Notes: generated by a model from the sequence alone, not told the origin. Positions 20,935 through 31,048 are shown, counted from the stretch's first letter. The stretch: 64,000 nucleotides of DNA from Catonia carolina (GCA_035578175.1 JAQMRL010000006.1:54911001-54975000), one strand, 5' to 3'. Numbers and translations are program-made.

Positions 20935-21290
20935 AGAAGACGTGAAAATGAAGAATTGATAAGAAGAATGAGAGTTACAAGGACTGTGATATGTAGGGAA
21001 GGAGACTGAAGTGAAGGAGGTGTTTAGATGGCCTAAAAGAGTATGAGAATGGAATCCGCACAATAGAAGGAGTCGTGGACGGCTTCCAAGAGAATGGATA
21101 ATGGTAGTTATGGAGGCGATAGCGAGTCAAGGCTTGGACGATGCCGGTTCGCGTTATAGGAGTTTAGGATATTAGGCTAAAATAAATAATAATAAAGATA
21201 TTAAAAAAATAAAATATAAAGATAATAAAGAAATTGAAAAGATAGATAATAAAGATAATACTGTATTAGGATAAATAAATAAGTACGAAA
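20935..21290 (+). pseudogene. LINE C-terminal fragment with 3' simple-repeat tail
   Basis: The plus-strand frame around 21027-21175 reads EWNPHNRRSRGRLPREWI, then VMEAIASQGLDDAGSRYRSL and a stop, with one internal stop before it. Words of this type ('R.GRP...W...V...') close the polymerase protein of many insect RTE/jockey-like LINEs. An AATAA/GATAA-rich tail (21183-21290) follows the stop, as expected at a LINE 3' end. Confidence 0.7.
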
Positions 21291-22080
21291 GACAGAATCT
21301 TTATTCGGTAGAAAACTTGCTTATATGTTAACCTGTAAAAGTTTTTCCAGATCATTTGATATTTACGGAAACCTACTCCCTAAACCAATGAGCGAATTAA
21401 ACTTCTGGAAATTAGTTCATATATTTTTTCGTTTAGCGCCCTTTATTACATCTTTGGATGACGCCTGTCCAACTTGTCTCCTAGTTATATCCTTGGTTTG
21501 ATTCATCCATTGAGTTATCTGCTATCTTCTGGATATCATGAATTCATCTCGTTTTTCTTCTTCCTGGATTTCCTTGTGTTTTTCTCGGCCACCATTTTGT
21601 TATCACTTAATGTTTACCCGTTGTTCTCAATTCTCATACATTGACCTTTCCATTTCCATCTAGATCTGGCTATTTGTTCTGCTTTGTTTTTGGTCTTTTC
21701 TTATGGCTGAACCATTCAGTGGCTACTCGATCTATCATTCTTCATCGTCTGCATGTAATTATTTGCGAAATATTTAGACATATAACTTTCCAAAAACTCT
21801 TTGGTCCTCCTCTCTTAACCGTATTCTCAGCAAACTACTAAAATACCATTTTTTAATGTAATATATTAACAACATACAGTTAGGTGTCTTCGCTTCCCTC
21901 CGTTTTAGTTTACCTTCTAGTACCCGTTCGTAGACTTTAAGAAAGGACCGTCCTAGAAGAGGTGGATGGACGACGTTACGAATGATTTAACTTTTATGTT
22001 TGTGAGAGGTTAAAGGAAGCCAAAAGCCACCAAGGGCTGTAGAGCTACAAGCTTATGTGCCACATTACATTCAATACAAC
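21291..22080. other. No feature recognised
   Basis: T-rich sequence with a short open frame (21641-21841) without recognisable content. Ends at the CAAC that is the left TSD of the next LTR. Confidence 0.4.
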
Positions 22081-22243
22081 TGTCACCGCCACCCATTCTA
22101 ATTAATCATTTACTGTGTTGCCAGCCTTTAATACTTCTCCCGGCCGTTGTCGGCGCAGCAGACCCTTTGGCAGCGTACCAACAGAAGGCTTTGTCGCCAA
22201 GGCTAAGCCAGTAACCGCCCCCTACCACAGCGCTCTCAGTGAC

Positions 22244-22251
22244 TATTTAAG
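22244..22251 (+). promoter_or_regulatory. TATA-like box of solo LTR 2
   Basis: TATTTAAG, followed at 22252 by AGCACTGCACTGAGCC. The same GCACTGAGCC follows the TATA box of solo LTR 3. Confidence 0.6.
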
Positions 22252-22364
22252 AGCACTGCACTGAGCCGCTCGTCATTACGCTCTACATCTCCGACGCAGA
22301 TCAAGCGACAACATCCACGAGATAAAGAAGGAAGATGCTCTTGCAGCCACGCACTGCCTACACC

Positions 22365-22646
22365 GGTCTCCTTCGAGACCAGCACAACAGTCCTTCTAAT
22401 AATTGGTTCTTCAGGACCAATTCACTAAAGTTTTAACCGGCCCTTTTCAGCGCCATCAACCTTAGCCACGGCTCTCGCCGCAGCCACGCGCTGCCTACAA
22501 GAACCTACACCGGTCTCTTTCGAGACCGGGACAATGGTCTTTCTCAGGACCAACTTGTTAAGGTTTACACCGGCCCTTTTCAAGGCCATCAACCAGCTCT
22601 GTCCACCCTGGCGGACACACACACATAAGTCGCCCTTTTCAGCGCC
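22365..22646 (+). repeat. Array of short hairpins in solo LTR 2
   Basis: In order: GGTCTC-CTTC-GAGACC (22365-22380), a 9-bp stem with TTCA loop (22401-22422), GGCCCT-TTTC-AGCGCC (22439-22454, one mismatch), an 8-bp stem CCGGTCTC-TTTC-GAGACCGG (22510-22529), a weaker GGTCT...AGGACC stem (22535-22552), GGCCCT-TTTC-AAGGCC (22572-22587, one mismatch) and CGCCCT-TTTC-AGCGCC (22631-22646, two mismatches, followed by ACCAAA). The array arose partly by a tandem duplication of about 135 bp. Confidence 0.75.
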
Positions 22647-22799
22647 ACCAAACAGTAAAGGTTTCAACTTGCCACTTAATTTCGCCATCCGGTGACACAA
22701 CGAATTCAAATTTCTACCCTAGATGACTGGCTTATCACCCGCTCTTGACTGATACTGTCACCGGATGGCGACATTAAGTGGCAACCTTATTAATTTGGT

Positions 22800-22815
22800 G
22801 GCCCTGAAAAGGGCC
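22800..22815 (-). promoter_or_regulatory. Histone-mRNA-type 3' stem-loop in solo LTR 3
   Basis: On the minus strand: AAAC, then GGCCCT-TTTC-AGGGCC, then ACCAAA. The perfect 6-bp stem, 4-nt pyrimidine loop, A-rich 5' flank and ACCA 3' flank match the canonical histone 3' hairpin in every position I can recall. AAGGTT follows 11 nt downstream, where the U7-binding purine-rich element lies in histone genes. Confidence 0.75.
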
Positions 22816-23200
22816 GTTTAAGCGGTGGTCGTCTGTTGTAGTCGTCGTGGCGGTCGGAGGCTGGGCGACACGGCGTGTCGTCGTCCAGCGGAGACGTCAT
22901 CTTCTTCCCTCGCAGTAGTGCGTCGATGGCTGCTTGGTCGGGTCCGGTGGGCGTAAGGCTCGATCGAGGGACCGCTGTGGGCATCGCTCGCGTCAACGGG
23001 CGATGACGGTACGGTCGACGGCTTACGGTGACGGGATGGCGAGCGGAAGCATCATCTTCTCTCTTGCGGGGTCGTCGATTAGTTCTCGCTGGAGTCCGGC
23101 AGCCGTGTGCGGTGGTGGACGTCTCGTCGTCGTCTGGATCGAAGTGAAGGTCTCGGTGTCTTGATTGGAATTGATTCCACTCGGCTCAGTGCAGCGCTCT

Positions 23201-23207
23201 TTATATA
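23201..23207 (-). promoter_or_regulatory. TATA box of solo LTR 3
   Basis: TATATAA on the minus strand, the best TATA match among the three related LTRs, followed by the shared GCTGCACTGAGCC motif. Confidence 0.65.
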
Positions 23208-23391
23208 GCTGCCGAGAGCGGCTACTGGCTTGGCCTTGATGACAAAGGCAGCCGAAAGGTTTGTCGGGCGCCGCTACAGGGCTTTGTCGCTTCGCCGCTA
23301 AAGAGCCCATCGCGCCGACAAAGGCCGGAAGAAGTATTGAAGGCCGGCAACACAGTAAATAATTAATTAGAAGGGGTGGCGGTGACAATAC

Positions 23392-24283
23392 AAAAGCCAA
23401 AAAATTAATATCAACTTTACTTTTCAGTCCCATTGAATGCGAAGTAAATCGAGAAACGGTAGCTAGTCTTATATTGCAAATAAGTAATATAGGCCTATAT
23501 GTATACAAAAGAACCGTAAAGTAATGACGTCACGGTTTTACAATTTAAAATGAGCATCTCCTTAATTGTCTAATTCAGGTAAAATCTTGAATATTTAATA
23601 CAGACATTTAAATTTCTTTTAAACAAATTAATTCTTCCGAGTTGAAATGAATAAATGATATATTCAAGAACAATACAATTGAAAAAAGACAGCGTTGAGA
23701 ACACAAAAAAATTGAAGCGAGATAAGCAACATTTATTATGATAAAGGTGAATTAAACAATTCCTGAAAGTGACGGGTACAAGTTCAGACAAAAGATTTTA
23801 ATTATAGAAGTTTAAATTCTTTCATGATAATAACTACGTAATAGGAGCAAAGTATTGTACGAACGACGGATCAGCAATCAAAAACGTATATTACTCTTGA
23901 AACGTAGACCTACTATTACTCTAGAAATCTCATCGTAATTTCACTCTTGCGTATCTCCTTCATCTTGTAGTTTTAACATAAAAACCTTGTTTATATTGTA
24001 CTACCAAATTATATTAAAAGCACACGATTCCTACCGAGAAAATACGTTGAAATGTATAAACAGTACAAAACCCAAAAGAAATGTAGATGAGCAAACACCG
24101 GTATTCTATTACGAACTTATTTATTATTTAACAAGCAATTTACAAAATGATAGAATACAATTTACTTAAAAAAGATTTAAGATAACTCAAAAAATTTTAA
24201 TTTCGAGAAATTTTATTGTATGACTACCAATTCGTTTTGCTTTACGACGAACTAAACTTAAAGCGTTTTTCTTTTATCATATT
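23392..24283. other. No feature recognised
   Basis: AT-rich, several short overlapping open frames, none with recognisable content. Confidence 0.4.
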
Positions 24284-24430
24284 TATGGTTGGGGTTCAAT
24301 TAACGGTCCTCTCTCAGGAATGGTCGGCCTTGATCTGTACAAGACTACATCTATTATACATCATCCTCATCACATTGGGTGATAGAGTTGCTTATTGTTC
24401 TGAATTGAACAGATTGCAACGTACAGTATT
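24284..24430 (+). mobile_element. tRNA-derived SINE-1, 3' body
   Basis: Forward SINE-1 body ('gttggggttcaattaacgg', 'caggaatggtcggcctt', 'gaattgaacagattgcaacg'). The copy is split near its 3' end by the MITE at 24431-24698 and resumes with 'acacacattctc' after it. Confidence 0.7.
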
Positions 24431-24698
24431 CAGATGAACTAATGTCCCCTAGCCGTGGGAGTGAGAGAATGCATAACGCTCTCACTCGCACAAGCCATAC
24501 GCGCCGTTCCAATAACATTGTATAATTTCACTCATTGTTGTGATCAAGCTTTTATGCACGCAGTAAACTAACGAGCAAGATAATGACTGTAGTATGTTTT
24601 CAGATTTGGATTACAACGGTAAAGACCTTTGAGCGCATGCGTAGTTATGCCACATATCTCCCTCTCACTCGCTCGGCTATGGGACATTGGTTCGTCTG
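24431..24698. mobile_element. hAT-like MITE
   Basis: 268 bp with inverted ends CAGATGAACTAATGTCCC... and ...GGGACATTGGTTCGTCTG. The similarity extends about 40 bp inwards ('gagtgagag' on the left, 'ctctcactcgc' on the right). CAG...CTG termini suggest hAT. The expected 8-bp TSD is not clean (ACAGTATT against ATACCTAT), so the superfamily is tentative. Confidence 0.65.
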
Positions 24699-24948
24699 AT
24701 ACCTATACACACATTCTCACGGTGAAAACCAAATCATGCTGTACAAAAAACCAATCAGTTCTGGAAACGTGAATTTTGTTCACATCAATGTAAATAACCA
24801 ATGGAAGGAAACAAATAACAGATATACTATCTATTTGGTCACTGAAAACCGGAACCTCTGGTTTGTTAGTGGGTTACGCTATCAATTAAAAACATTTGCT
24901 CAGAAGAAATTAACGACAAACTTGAATTCTTTTAACCCCCTTCAATAT

Positions 24949-25232
24949 GTGCACGTTGCAATCTGTTGAATTATGAACAATAAGCTACCTCATGACCCAA
25001 TGAGATGCAGATGATGTGTAAATGAGGTATAGTATTTTACAGACTCAGACCGACCATTCCTGAGATATTATGGTTAATTGAACTCTATCTATCAATGTAC
25101 ACCGGTAACCACTGTCTGATTTTCAAATCCGTATAAAGAAACTACCTTTACTAGAATTTGAACCAACGAACCTTCTCCGAAAATCAGCTGTTAAACAAAT
25201 AACTTTGATGAAGTCTCTATCGCTAGACCAAC
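24949..25232 (-). mobile_element. tRNA-derived SINE-1, near full length
   Basis: Reverse copy running from the 3' end ('gttgcaatctgttgaattat') to the tRNA-like head ('gatgaagtctctatcgctag', 'accaacctga'). The B box reads GTTCAAATTCT-like on the minus strand, slightly decayed. Confidence 0.75.
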
Positions 25233-26253
25233 CTGATATTTTAATTCAAAGGAAATTTTTAAAATAAAATAACTTTTAGCCCAATTTTTTTTTTTTTTAG
25301 TCTGTAGACTATTGTTTGTAAATAAATTACTTTATAATAACAACTATCAGGAGAATTTAAGATGAAAATATAAATTAAAGAGTCGTAAGAAAAATATACG
25401 ATCCGAAAAAATAAAAAAGAAGAATGTTGGTTAAGAAGTAATAAAGAGAATGGAAAAATAGAAAAGATAACAGATTGTAAGTAAAAGAGAAATTCAGTTT
25501 TATGAACATATTTATAGAATTGATCAGAAAAAATTACATAACAGTTATTTTGATAGATGCAAAAATTACAAATAAAATACATGGCTCATAAAAATTAAAA
25601 GAGATATAATAATAATTTCTCTGAACAAATAAAAACCTTAATAAGAGAATTTTATTCGTAAAAAAACATACACAGCTAGTTACACAAAAATTTAAACAAA
25701 AGAAACAATTTAAAAAGTATATAAAACGATGATTTTTCCACTGAACTGTGTTATATCAGGGTTATGAAGAGTTATATTCGATAGGATAGAAGACCGAACT
25801 GAATTTAGTAAAAATGTTAAACAATATAAAGTGAATATAAGAGCAAGAGAAGACAAGAAGAAAGTGTTAAAGAGTTTAATGAAACAAAAAATTAAAAATG
25901 GTTGGGGAAGACGAAAAAAGAAAACATCAAGCGTGAGAAAATCATATTAATGTAGCTGTTAGTTGGTCGAAACGAAAAAAGCAGTAGTCGCTGTCAGAAC
26001 TTAAGTGTTTTTAGGGAGTGTTTGTAAAGACCTGATACAAAACGTTTTTAATATCTTATTCATTGCGACTTAAATCCAAGATTTATGTTCAAATGAAGGT
26101 TTTATCTTTCAAATCAACGTTTCTGAATTCTAATTACTTTCGTTTTATACAATTTGTACTATATTGTTATTTTATAAGGACAACGGATTAAAATTTTAAA
26201 TCTAAAATAAGTTAAATATTACAATTGAACGTGGATGTATAATATACCTTTTT
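25233..26253. other. No feature recognised
   Basis: AT-rich. A minus-strand open frame (25259-25582) is K/I/F/Y-rich with no domain. Confidence 0.4.
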
Positions 26254-27196
26254 ACTTTTTCTTGCCTATATGGAAGGAAAGTATTGTTTTCATGTCGATT
26301 TTTCGAAATCGAGTTTTCACCGCATCTACACGTTTTCAGACCCCCTGAACTCAAGAAACATGTTTTTAGCGATTGATCTGTGTGTGTGTGAGTATGTGTG
26401 TTTGTGTGTGTCTGTGTGTGAACAGGATATCTCAAGAACGGAACATCGTACGAACTTGAAACTTAAGTTACATACCACTACCGGACCCGACACGAACATT
26501 TTCATCAAAATCGGTCAACCGAAAATAGTAGTTTATTCGTGTAATTTTTCACTTTTTGCGATTTTCTCAAAAACTGGTCTTATGATTTTTTAAAAAATCG
26601 CCTGGTTTACTAAATTTTTTATGCTCTACAAGATAGGATAGGCGCCCTGTTTGCTGAAATTCTTGGTGAGGCTGATTTCACGTAAAAACATTGTTTTCGT
26701 AAGATTACGGATTTAATATGAATTTTAGCGCAAAAATTTATATAATTTAAGTTGTAGAGAATTTAAAATCCTAGACACTTTTATTTCAAACATTTCTGTA
26801 TAACGCTTAGTTTAGCGGTAATTAGCAATTTTCTGGTTTTTTTTTCACGAAAACGTGTGAAAAATCTATTTTTTTAAGATTTCGGCCTTAGTATGCATTT
26901 TACGACAAAAGTGTATATAATAAAATTTATAGAAAATTAAATGATCTACAACTTTTATTTAAAGCTTTTTTTATACAGTTCCTAGTTAAGCGTGAAAGAG
27001 AGATTTTTCGTATTTTTAAGCCAAACTGAGGTTGATTTTCATTTTGCATCTTTCATATATGATTAAAATTAGGTTATGTTTATTGAGGTTAGTTTTTTGT
27101 TTATTTCTAAAGTTTTATTAGTAATGTCAGGTTTATTGTTAATTATTTGCATTGGCAAGAGAAAGTTGTGTGAGTGTTTCACAACAGATTTTTTTT
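26254..27196 (+). mobile_element. DINE/Helentron-like copy
   Basis: Forward full-length copy from ACTTTTTCTTGCCTATAT to GGCAAGAGAAAGTTGTGTGA, then GTGTTTCACAACAGA and a T-run. The microsatellite (26378-26420) is an interrupted (TG)n. Confidence 0.82.
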
Positions 27197-27363
27197 ATGT
27201 TAGATAGATAACAAACTGTTACCATTTATTTATACCAGTGAAGTTAAATTTCCATCCCGTATTCTTTGTCCGTTCTAAAACGGCTCTGTTATTTCTTTCC
27301 ACAACAATCGATATCGAAGCTTACCTTATACTTGATCAGAATATATGTAAGGAATTATTTTTA

Positions 27364-27425
27364 GGTCATTAGCGACTACGGTGGGTTTTGGCACATAATC
27401 ATTTACAGATCCTAGCCGGTATTTT
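27364..27425 (-). mobile_element. SINE-4 fragment (3' end)
   Basis: Matches the 3' end of the tRNA-derived SINE at 48006 and 48238 ('gtcattagcgactacggtgg', 'gatcctagccgg'). The head is missing. Confidence 0.5.
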
Positions 27426-27438
27426 AATACTAGAATTT

Positions 27439-28289
27439 AAAAAATCTACTGTGAAACACTCACACGGCTTTCTCTTGTCAATGAAAATAATGAACAATAT
27501 AATCTGATGTTAGTAATAGAACATTAGAAATACACAAAAACACTAACCTCAATAAACATAACCTAATTTTAATCATGAATGAAAGACGCAAAATGAAAAT
27601 CTTAGTTTAGCTTAAAAATACGGAAAATCCACTCTTTCACACTAAATTAGGCTCTGTAGAAAAAATGCTTGAAATAAAAGTTGATCTTTTAATTTCTTAT
27701 AAATTTGATTGTATACATTTCAGTCGTAAAATGCATACTAAGGCTGAAATCGTTAAAAAAATCAATTTTTTTACTAATTTTCGTGAGAAAAAAAACAGAA
27801 AATCGCTAATTACTAGTAAACTAAGCGTTATACAAAAAAAATGTTGGAAATAACATTTGTATGATTTTAAATACTCTACTACTTTTATTACATACATTTT
27901 TGCGCTAAAATGCATATTAAAGCCACAATCTTAAAAAAAAACTTTTTTACGAAAAAAAATTCCCAAGAATTTCAGCAAGCATAGCGCTTACCCTATCTTG
28001 TAAACCATGAAAAATGTAGTTAATGAGGCGATTTTTAAAAAATCGAAGGAGCCGTTTTTTGAGAAAATCGTAAAAAAGTGAAAAAGGACACGAACAAACT
28101 ACTACTTCCGGTTGACCGATTTTGATGAAAATGTTCGTGTCGGGTCCTCTACTGGTATCTAACTTAAGTTTCTAGTTTCAAGTTCGTACGATGTTCTGTT
28201 CTTGAGATATTCTGTTCACACACAGACACTCACTTTATTATCACTATTATTTTCACTTTATTACACTTATTTACACTTTATTATTATCC

Positions 28290-28346
<57 letters not shown>

Positions 28347-28376
28347 CAATCGCTAAAGAGATGTTTTTAGGTTCGT
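27439..28376 (-). mobile_element. DINE/Helentron-like copy (reverse), long CA tract
   Basis: Reverse copy beginning with the 3' hairpin and 'ggctttctcttgtc'. The microsatellite region (28203-28345) holds a Y-rich insert ('ttattatcactattattttc') and about 26 CA units. The 5' terminus after 'gatgtttttaggttcg' is missing and a second DINE end abuts it. Confidence 0.78.
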
Positions 28377-28545
28377 AAAAATCTGGTGTGAAATACTCAC
28401 ACGACTTTCTCTTATCAATGCTGCTTATAAATGCAGTATAAATCTGCACAATTTTAATGAACAATATAATCTGATATTAGTACCAGAACATTAGAAATCA
28501 AGAAAAAACTAACGTCAAAAACATGAGCTAATTTCTAATCGGTGT
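28377..28545 (-). mobile_element. DINE 3'-end fragment
   Basis: Starts AAAATCTGGTGTGAAATACT with the reversed 3' terminus. The subterminal repeat ACTTTCTCTTATC is followed by an unrelated 40-bp insertion before the family sequence resumes ('aatgaacaatataatctgat'). Confidence 0.7.
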
Positions 28546-29298
28546 GTTTCAAGTTAATTCGGTCGCACTGTACATACCTGTGTACTAATGGTTGACTTTA
28601 TACGTTCTAAAGTCTGTTTGGCAATTGAAGTGTTGGTCCTTTGCTAAAATGACTTAACCCGCTGGTATTTTGGGAAAATTCTCTTTGAAGTGGGTGGGGT
28701 TTTTAGACTTTATGCCCCGTTCCAACCTGATCCTCCTATTTGCTCTTTCTGTCTCAAGAACTTACTATCGTTTCATTAGAAGTGGTAGTAGTGATGCCCA
28801 ACCCTTCAAAACGTATTAAAGGGAGGATTATGAGTAGCTTTCTCTCTCTTCTTCTCTCTAACCTGATCTTACTCTCCTTCTTAAAACTCCCCTTACCATT
28901 TTACTTACAGTAAAATTTATTGGTTTGTTTCCTCCAACTTTTCTTCTGCGTTGTCAAGGACTTTTCAATAACTTTTCCGGGTAGGGGATTTGGTCGGAAA
29001 TTAAAATCAACTCTTTTTCTGTTACTCTTACCGACATCGTTCTCTACTCTGCACTGCTGCAAACATCCAATTGCTTGCCGTTTTCTTCTTATTCTTCTTC
29101 TTCTTTTGCCTTCTTCTGCGTTTGTTCCTGTAATACTGCAATGTTACAAAACGTTTTTACTTCCTTTTTTTATATACACTAATTGCAATCTAAAAATATA
29201 TCACGAAATCAGTTATCTTGTTATTAATTTATAGTAGAACACCGATCATTTCGATTAATTGGAATCGGAATTTATTATTTGTCAATTTAATTGTGTAT
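28546..29298. other. No gene recognised
   Basis: CT-rich patches at 28840-28900 and 29080-29120. The open frame at 28920-29234 is low-complexity and hydrophobic without recognisable features. Confidence 0.4.
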
Positions 29299-29299
29299 T

Positions 29300-30238
29300 A
29301 TACGAGGTGTGGGTATTAAATAACGAGACTGACGTGAAAAATTTTATTTTTATTTCATACTTAATCACTTATTGACACCTTCAATATACACTCCTTCTCT
29401 ATCCCTACAACGCTCCATGCAAATTTTCCATTGTTGGAAACAGTGGTTGAAGTCATCTTCTGTCAGCTCCTTCAGGACACGTACCGCTTTCTCTTTTACA
29501 GCTTCCGCAGACTCAAATCTTGTCCATTTTAATGCAGATTTCACCTTAGGGAACAGGTAGAAGTCACATGGTGCAAGATCTGGTGAATAAGGCGAAAGTT
29601 TTAACACTGAGATGCTGTACTTGGCTAAGAACCTCTTGTCAGATAACGCGGAATGAGCTGGAGCATTGTCTTGGTGGAGAACCCATGATTTGTCCTTCCA
29701 CATTTCGGGGCGTTTTTCCTTACCTTTTGACGTAGGTAGTTTAGAAAGTACCTCAAGGTAGTAATATTGATTAATTGTTTGGCCTTCAGGAGCGCAGTGA
29801 AGGTACTCAATCCCATGGATATAAAAAAACAATCATTGCTTTAAATTTTGACTTGCTCATTCGAGATTTTTGGGCTCTCGGTGAAGTTCGGCTCTTTTAG
29901 TGCATGGATTGGCGCTTCGTTTCCGATCATAATAAAAAACCACGTTTCATCACATGTTATTATAGTTTCCAAAAAAATTGGGTTATTTTCAATCGTACAA
30001 AGTGTCAGTACAAACATTTTTGCAAGCTTCATTTCAAACATTTTTGAGCTGCACGTGTCCTGAAGGAGCTAACAGAAGATGACTTCCAGCACTGTTTCCA
30101 ACAATGGAAAATTCTCATGGAGCGTCGTAGGGGTAGAGAAGGAATGTATATTGAAGGTGACAATAAGTTATTATGTATAAAATAAAAATAAAATTGTTTA
30201 CAACGTCAGTCTCGTTATTTAATAGCCACACCTCGTAC
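29300..30238. mobile_element. Irritans-like mariner, fold-back, both TIRs kept
   Basis: Bounded by TACGAGGTGTGGGTATTAAA and its inverted partner ending at CCACACCTCGTA, at TA dinucleotides. About 940 bp, shorter than the usual 1.3 kb. Most of the interior (29365-30041) is the C-terminal half of the transposase on the minus strand. After a break at about 30040 the last 40 codons recur on the plus strand (RVLKELTEDDFQHCFQQW, 30056-30115). The N-terminal half is absent. It resembles the fold-back copy at 13501-14352 but keeps both ends, so it could in principle be mobilised in trans. Confidence 0.85.
29365..29832 (-). pseudogene. mariner transposase, C-terminal half
   Basis: 155 open codons. 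FFYIHGIEYLHCAPEGQTIN, then VLHQDNAPAHSA (second catalytic Asp, HQDNAPAH), SPYSPDLAPCDFYLFPKVK (third catalytic Asp, 34-35 residues later as in DD34D mariners) and the C-terminus TEDDFNHCFQQW...DREGVYIEG. A separate minus-strand frame at 29841-30041 carries ITCDETWFF, the first catalytic Asp, so a frameshift or small deletion near 29835 separates the first Asp from the rest. Not functional as it stands. Confidence 0.85.
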
Positions 30239-30834
30239 AGTTAAATTTCAAATAAATTAATTAGTAATTGAATCAGTCATTTCTGAAAGCCCTTTAGTCA
30301 AAAAATTAACTTTCGGAAAAATAAAAAAACTGGTAATTTATTACGTTTCAATAAAAAAACCAATATTAATAAATTCAGTTTGCTCAGAGAGCCCTTATAT
30401 AAAATGTATACTTTTGTTATTTTAAAGATCAGTCACTAACTTAAACAAAAATTGAAAATTTTGACTTAAGGTGTTCCTGACATTGGAATAAAATGCTACT
30501 CGTAAATTACTTGATTTTCTGTAAAATAAGTTGTTAGACCAATATAAAATGTTTTATACAATAATATTAATTTATTTACTTCAGCAGTTTACATTAGTGA
30601 TTTAAAATAGATTTTAAGAATTTGATGAAATTCTTAATTTTAAAATCAAGAAAAGGTTTTCAGGAATGTTCATGTTCTTCGTTGTTGTCATAAACAGTTA
30701 TCTCCCTTAAAAAATTTTTTGCATAGAAACTTTGTATAGCCTTGTCCACTACAAAGTAGAGCTTAAGCTGAAAAAGATCGTACAGTTTCATTTTTTAATT
30801 AGAAGAAAGCACTTTATATCCTTAAGGATAAACC
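30239..30834. other. No feature recognised
   Basis: AT-rich with no open frame or repeat I can name. Confidence 0.4.
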
Positions 30835-31048
30835 TTTTTTTGTTGTACCTTTTCTTATAACTAAGGAAAGCCAGACTTATGTAATTTTTGAGGGAATGGT
30901 GTGTTACATTTAGTTACTTCTAATGTGCACTTAAAAAAAAGTACAATATTCACTTATGAGCTTTCTGAAATTTCTGATTCAATTGTTATTTTCTTAATTG
31001 TAAATGACAAAGGTTTCTAAAATTCATTACAGTAAATTATTCTTTTTT

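Larger units (their letters stand above)
22081..22697 (+). mobile_element. Solo LTR 2 (same family as 22756-23387; hairpin array)
   Basis: 617 bp, starts TGTCACCG and ends CGGTGACA, an exact 8-bp inverted terminal match, with TSD CAAC on both sides (22077-22080, 22698-22701). The first 90 bp match the first 90 bp of solo LTR 3 with few changes ('gtcaccgccaccc', 'attaat', 'tactgtgttgcc'). TATTTAAG lies at 22244-22251. Between 22365 and 22646 an imperfect tandem duplication of about 135 bp makes a run of six to seven hairpins, three of them degenerate histone-type stem-loops. There is no AATAAA. No internal retrotransposon sequence remains. Confidence 0.88.
22756..23387 (-). mobile_element. Solo LTR 3 (minus strand, histone-type stem-loop)
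   Basis: 632 bp on the minus strand, TGTCACCG...CGGTGACA, with TSD ATAC (22752-22755 and 23388-23391). It faces solo LTR 2 tail to tail, 58 bp apart. Each has its own TSD, so they are two insertions rather than one inverted duplication. TATATAA (23201-23207) is followed by AGAGCGCTGCACTGAGCC. A perfect histone-type hairpin (22800-22815) lies 44 nt before the LTR 3' end. There is no AATAAA or ATTAAA on the sense strand. A 68-codon minus-strand frame (22790-22996) ends across the hairpin (KRPFSGPPN, stop). Its significance is unknown. Confidence 0.88.

Noticed and set aside
22401..22422. Rho-independent terminator
   Set aside because: Hairpins lack T-runs and the DNA is eukaryotic.
23023..23508. 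161-codon minus-strand open frame over solo LTR 3
   Set aside because: It runs from flanking DNA through the LTR promoter. Stop-poor GC-rich sequence, no domain, and shared frames are not kept in the related LTR at 22081.
24736..24969. 77-codon plus-strand open frame
   Set aside because: Its end lies in antisense SINE-1 sequence. No domain and AT-driven composition.
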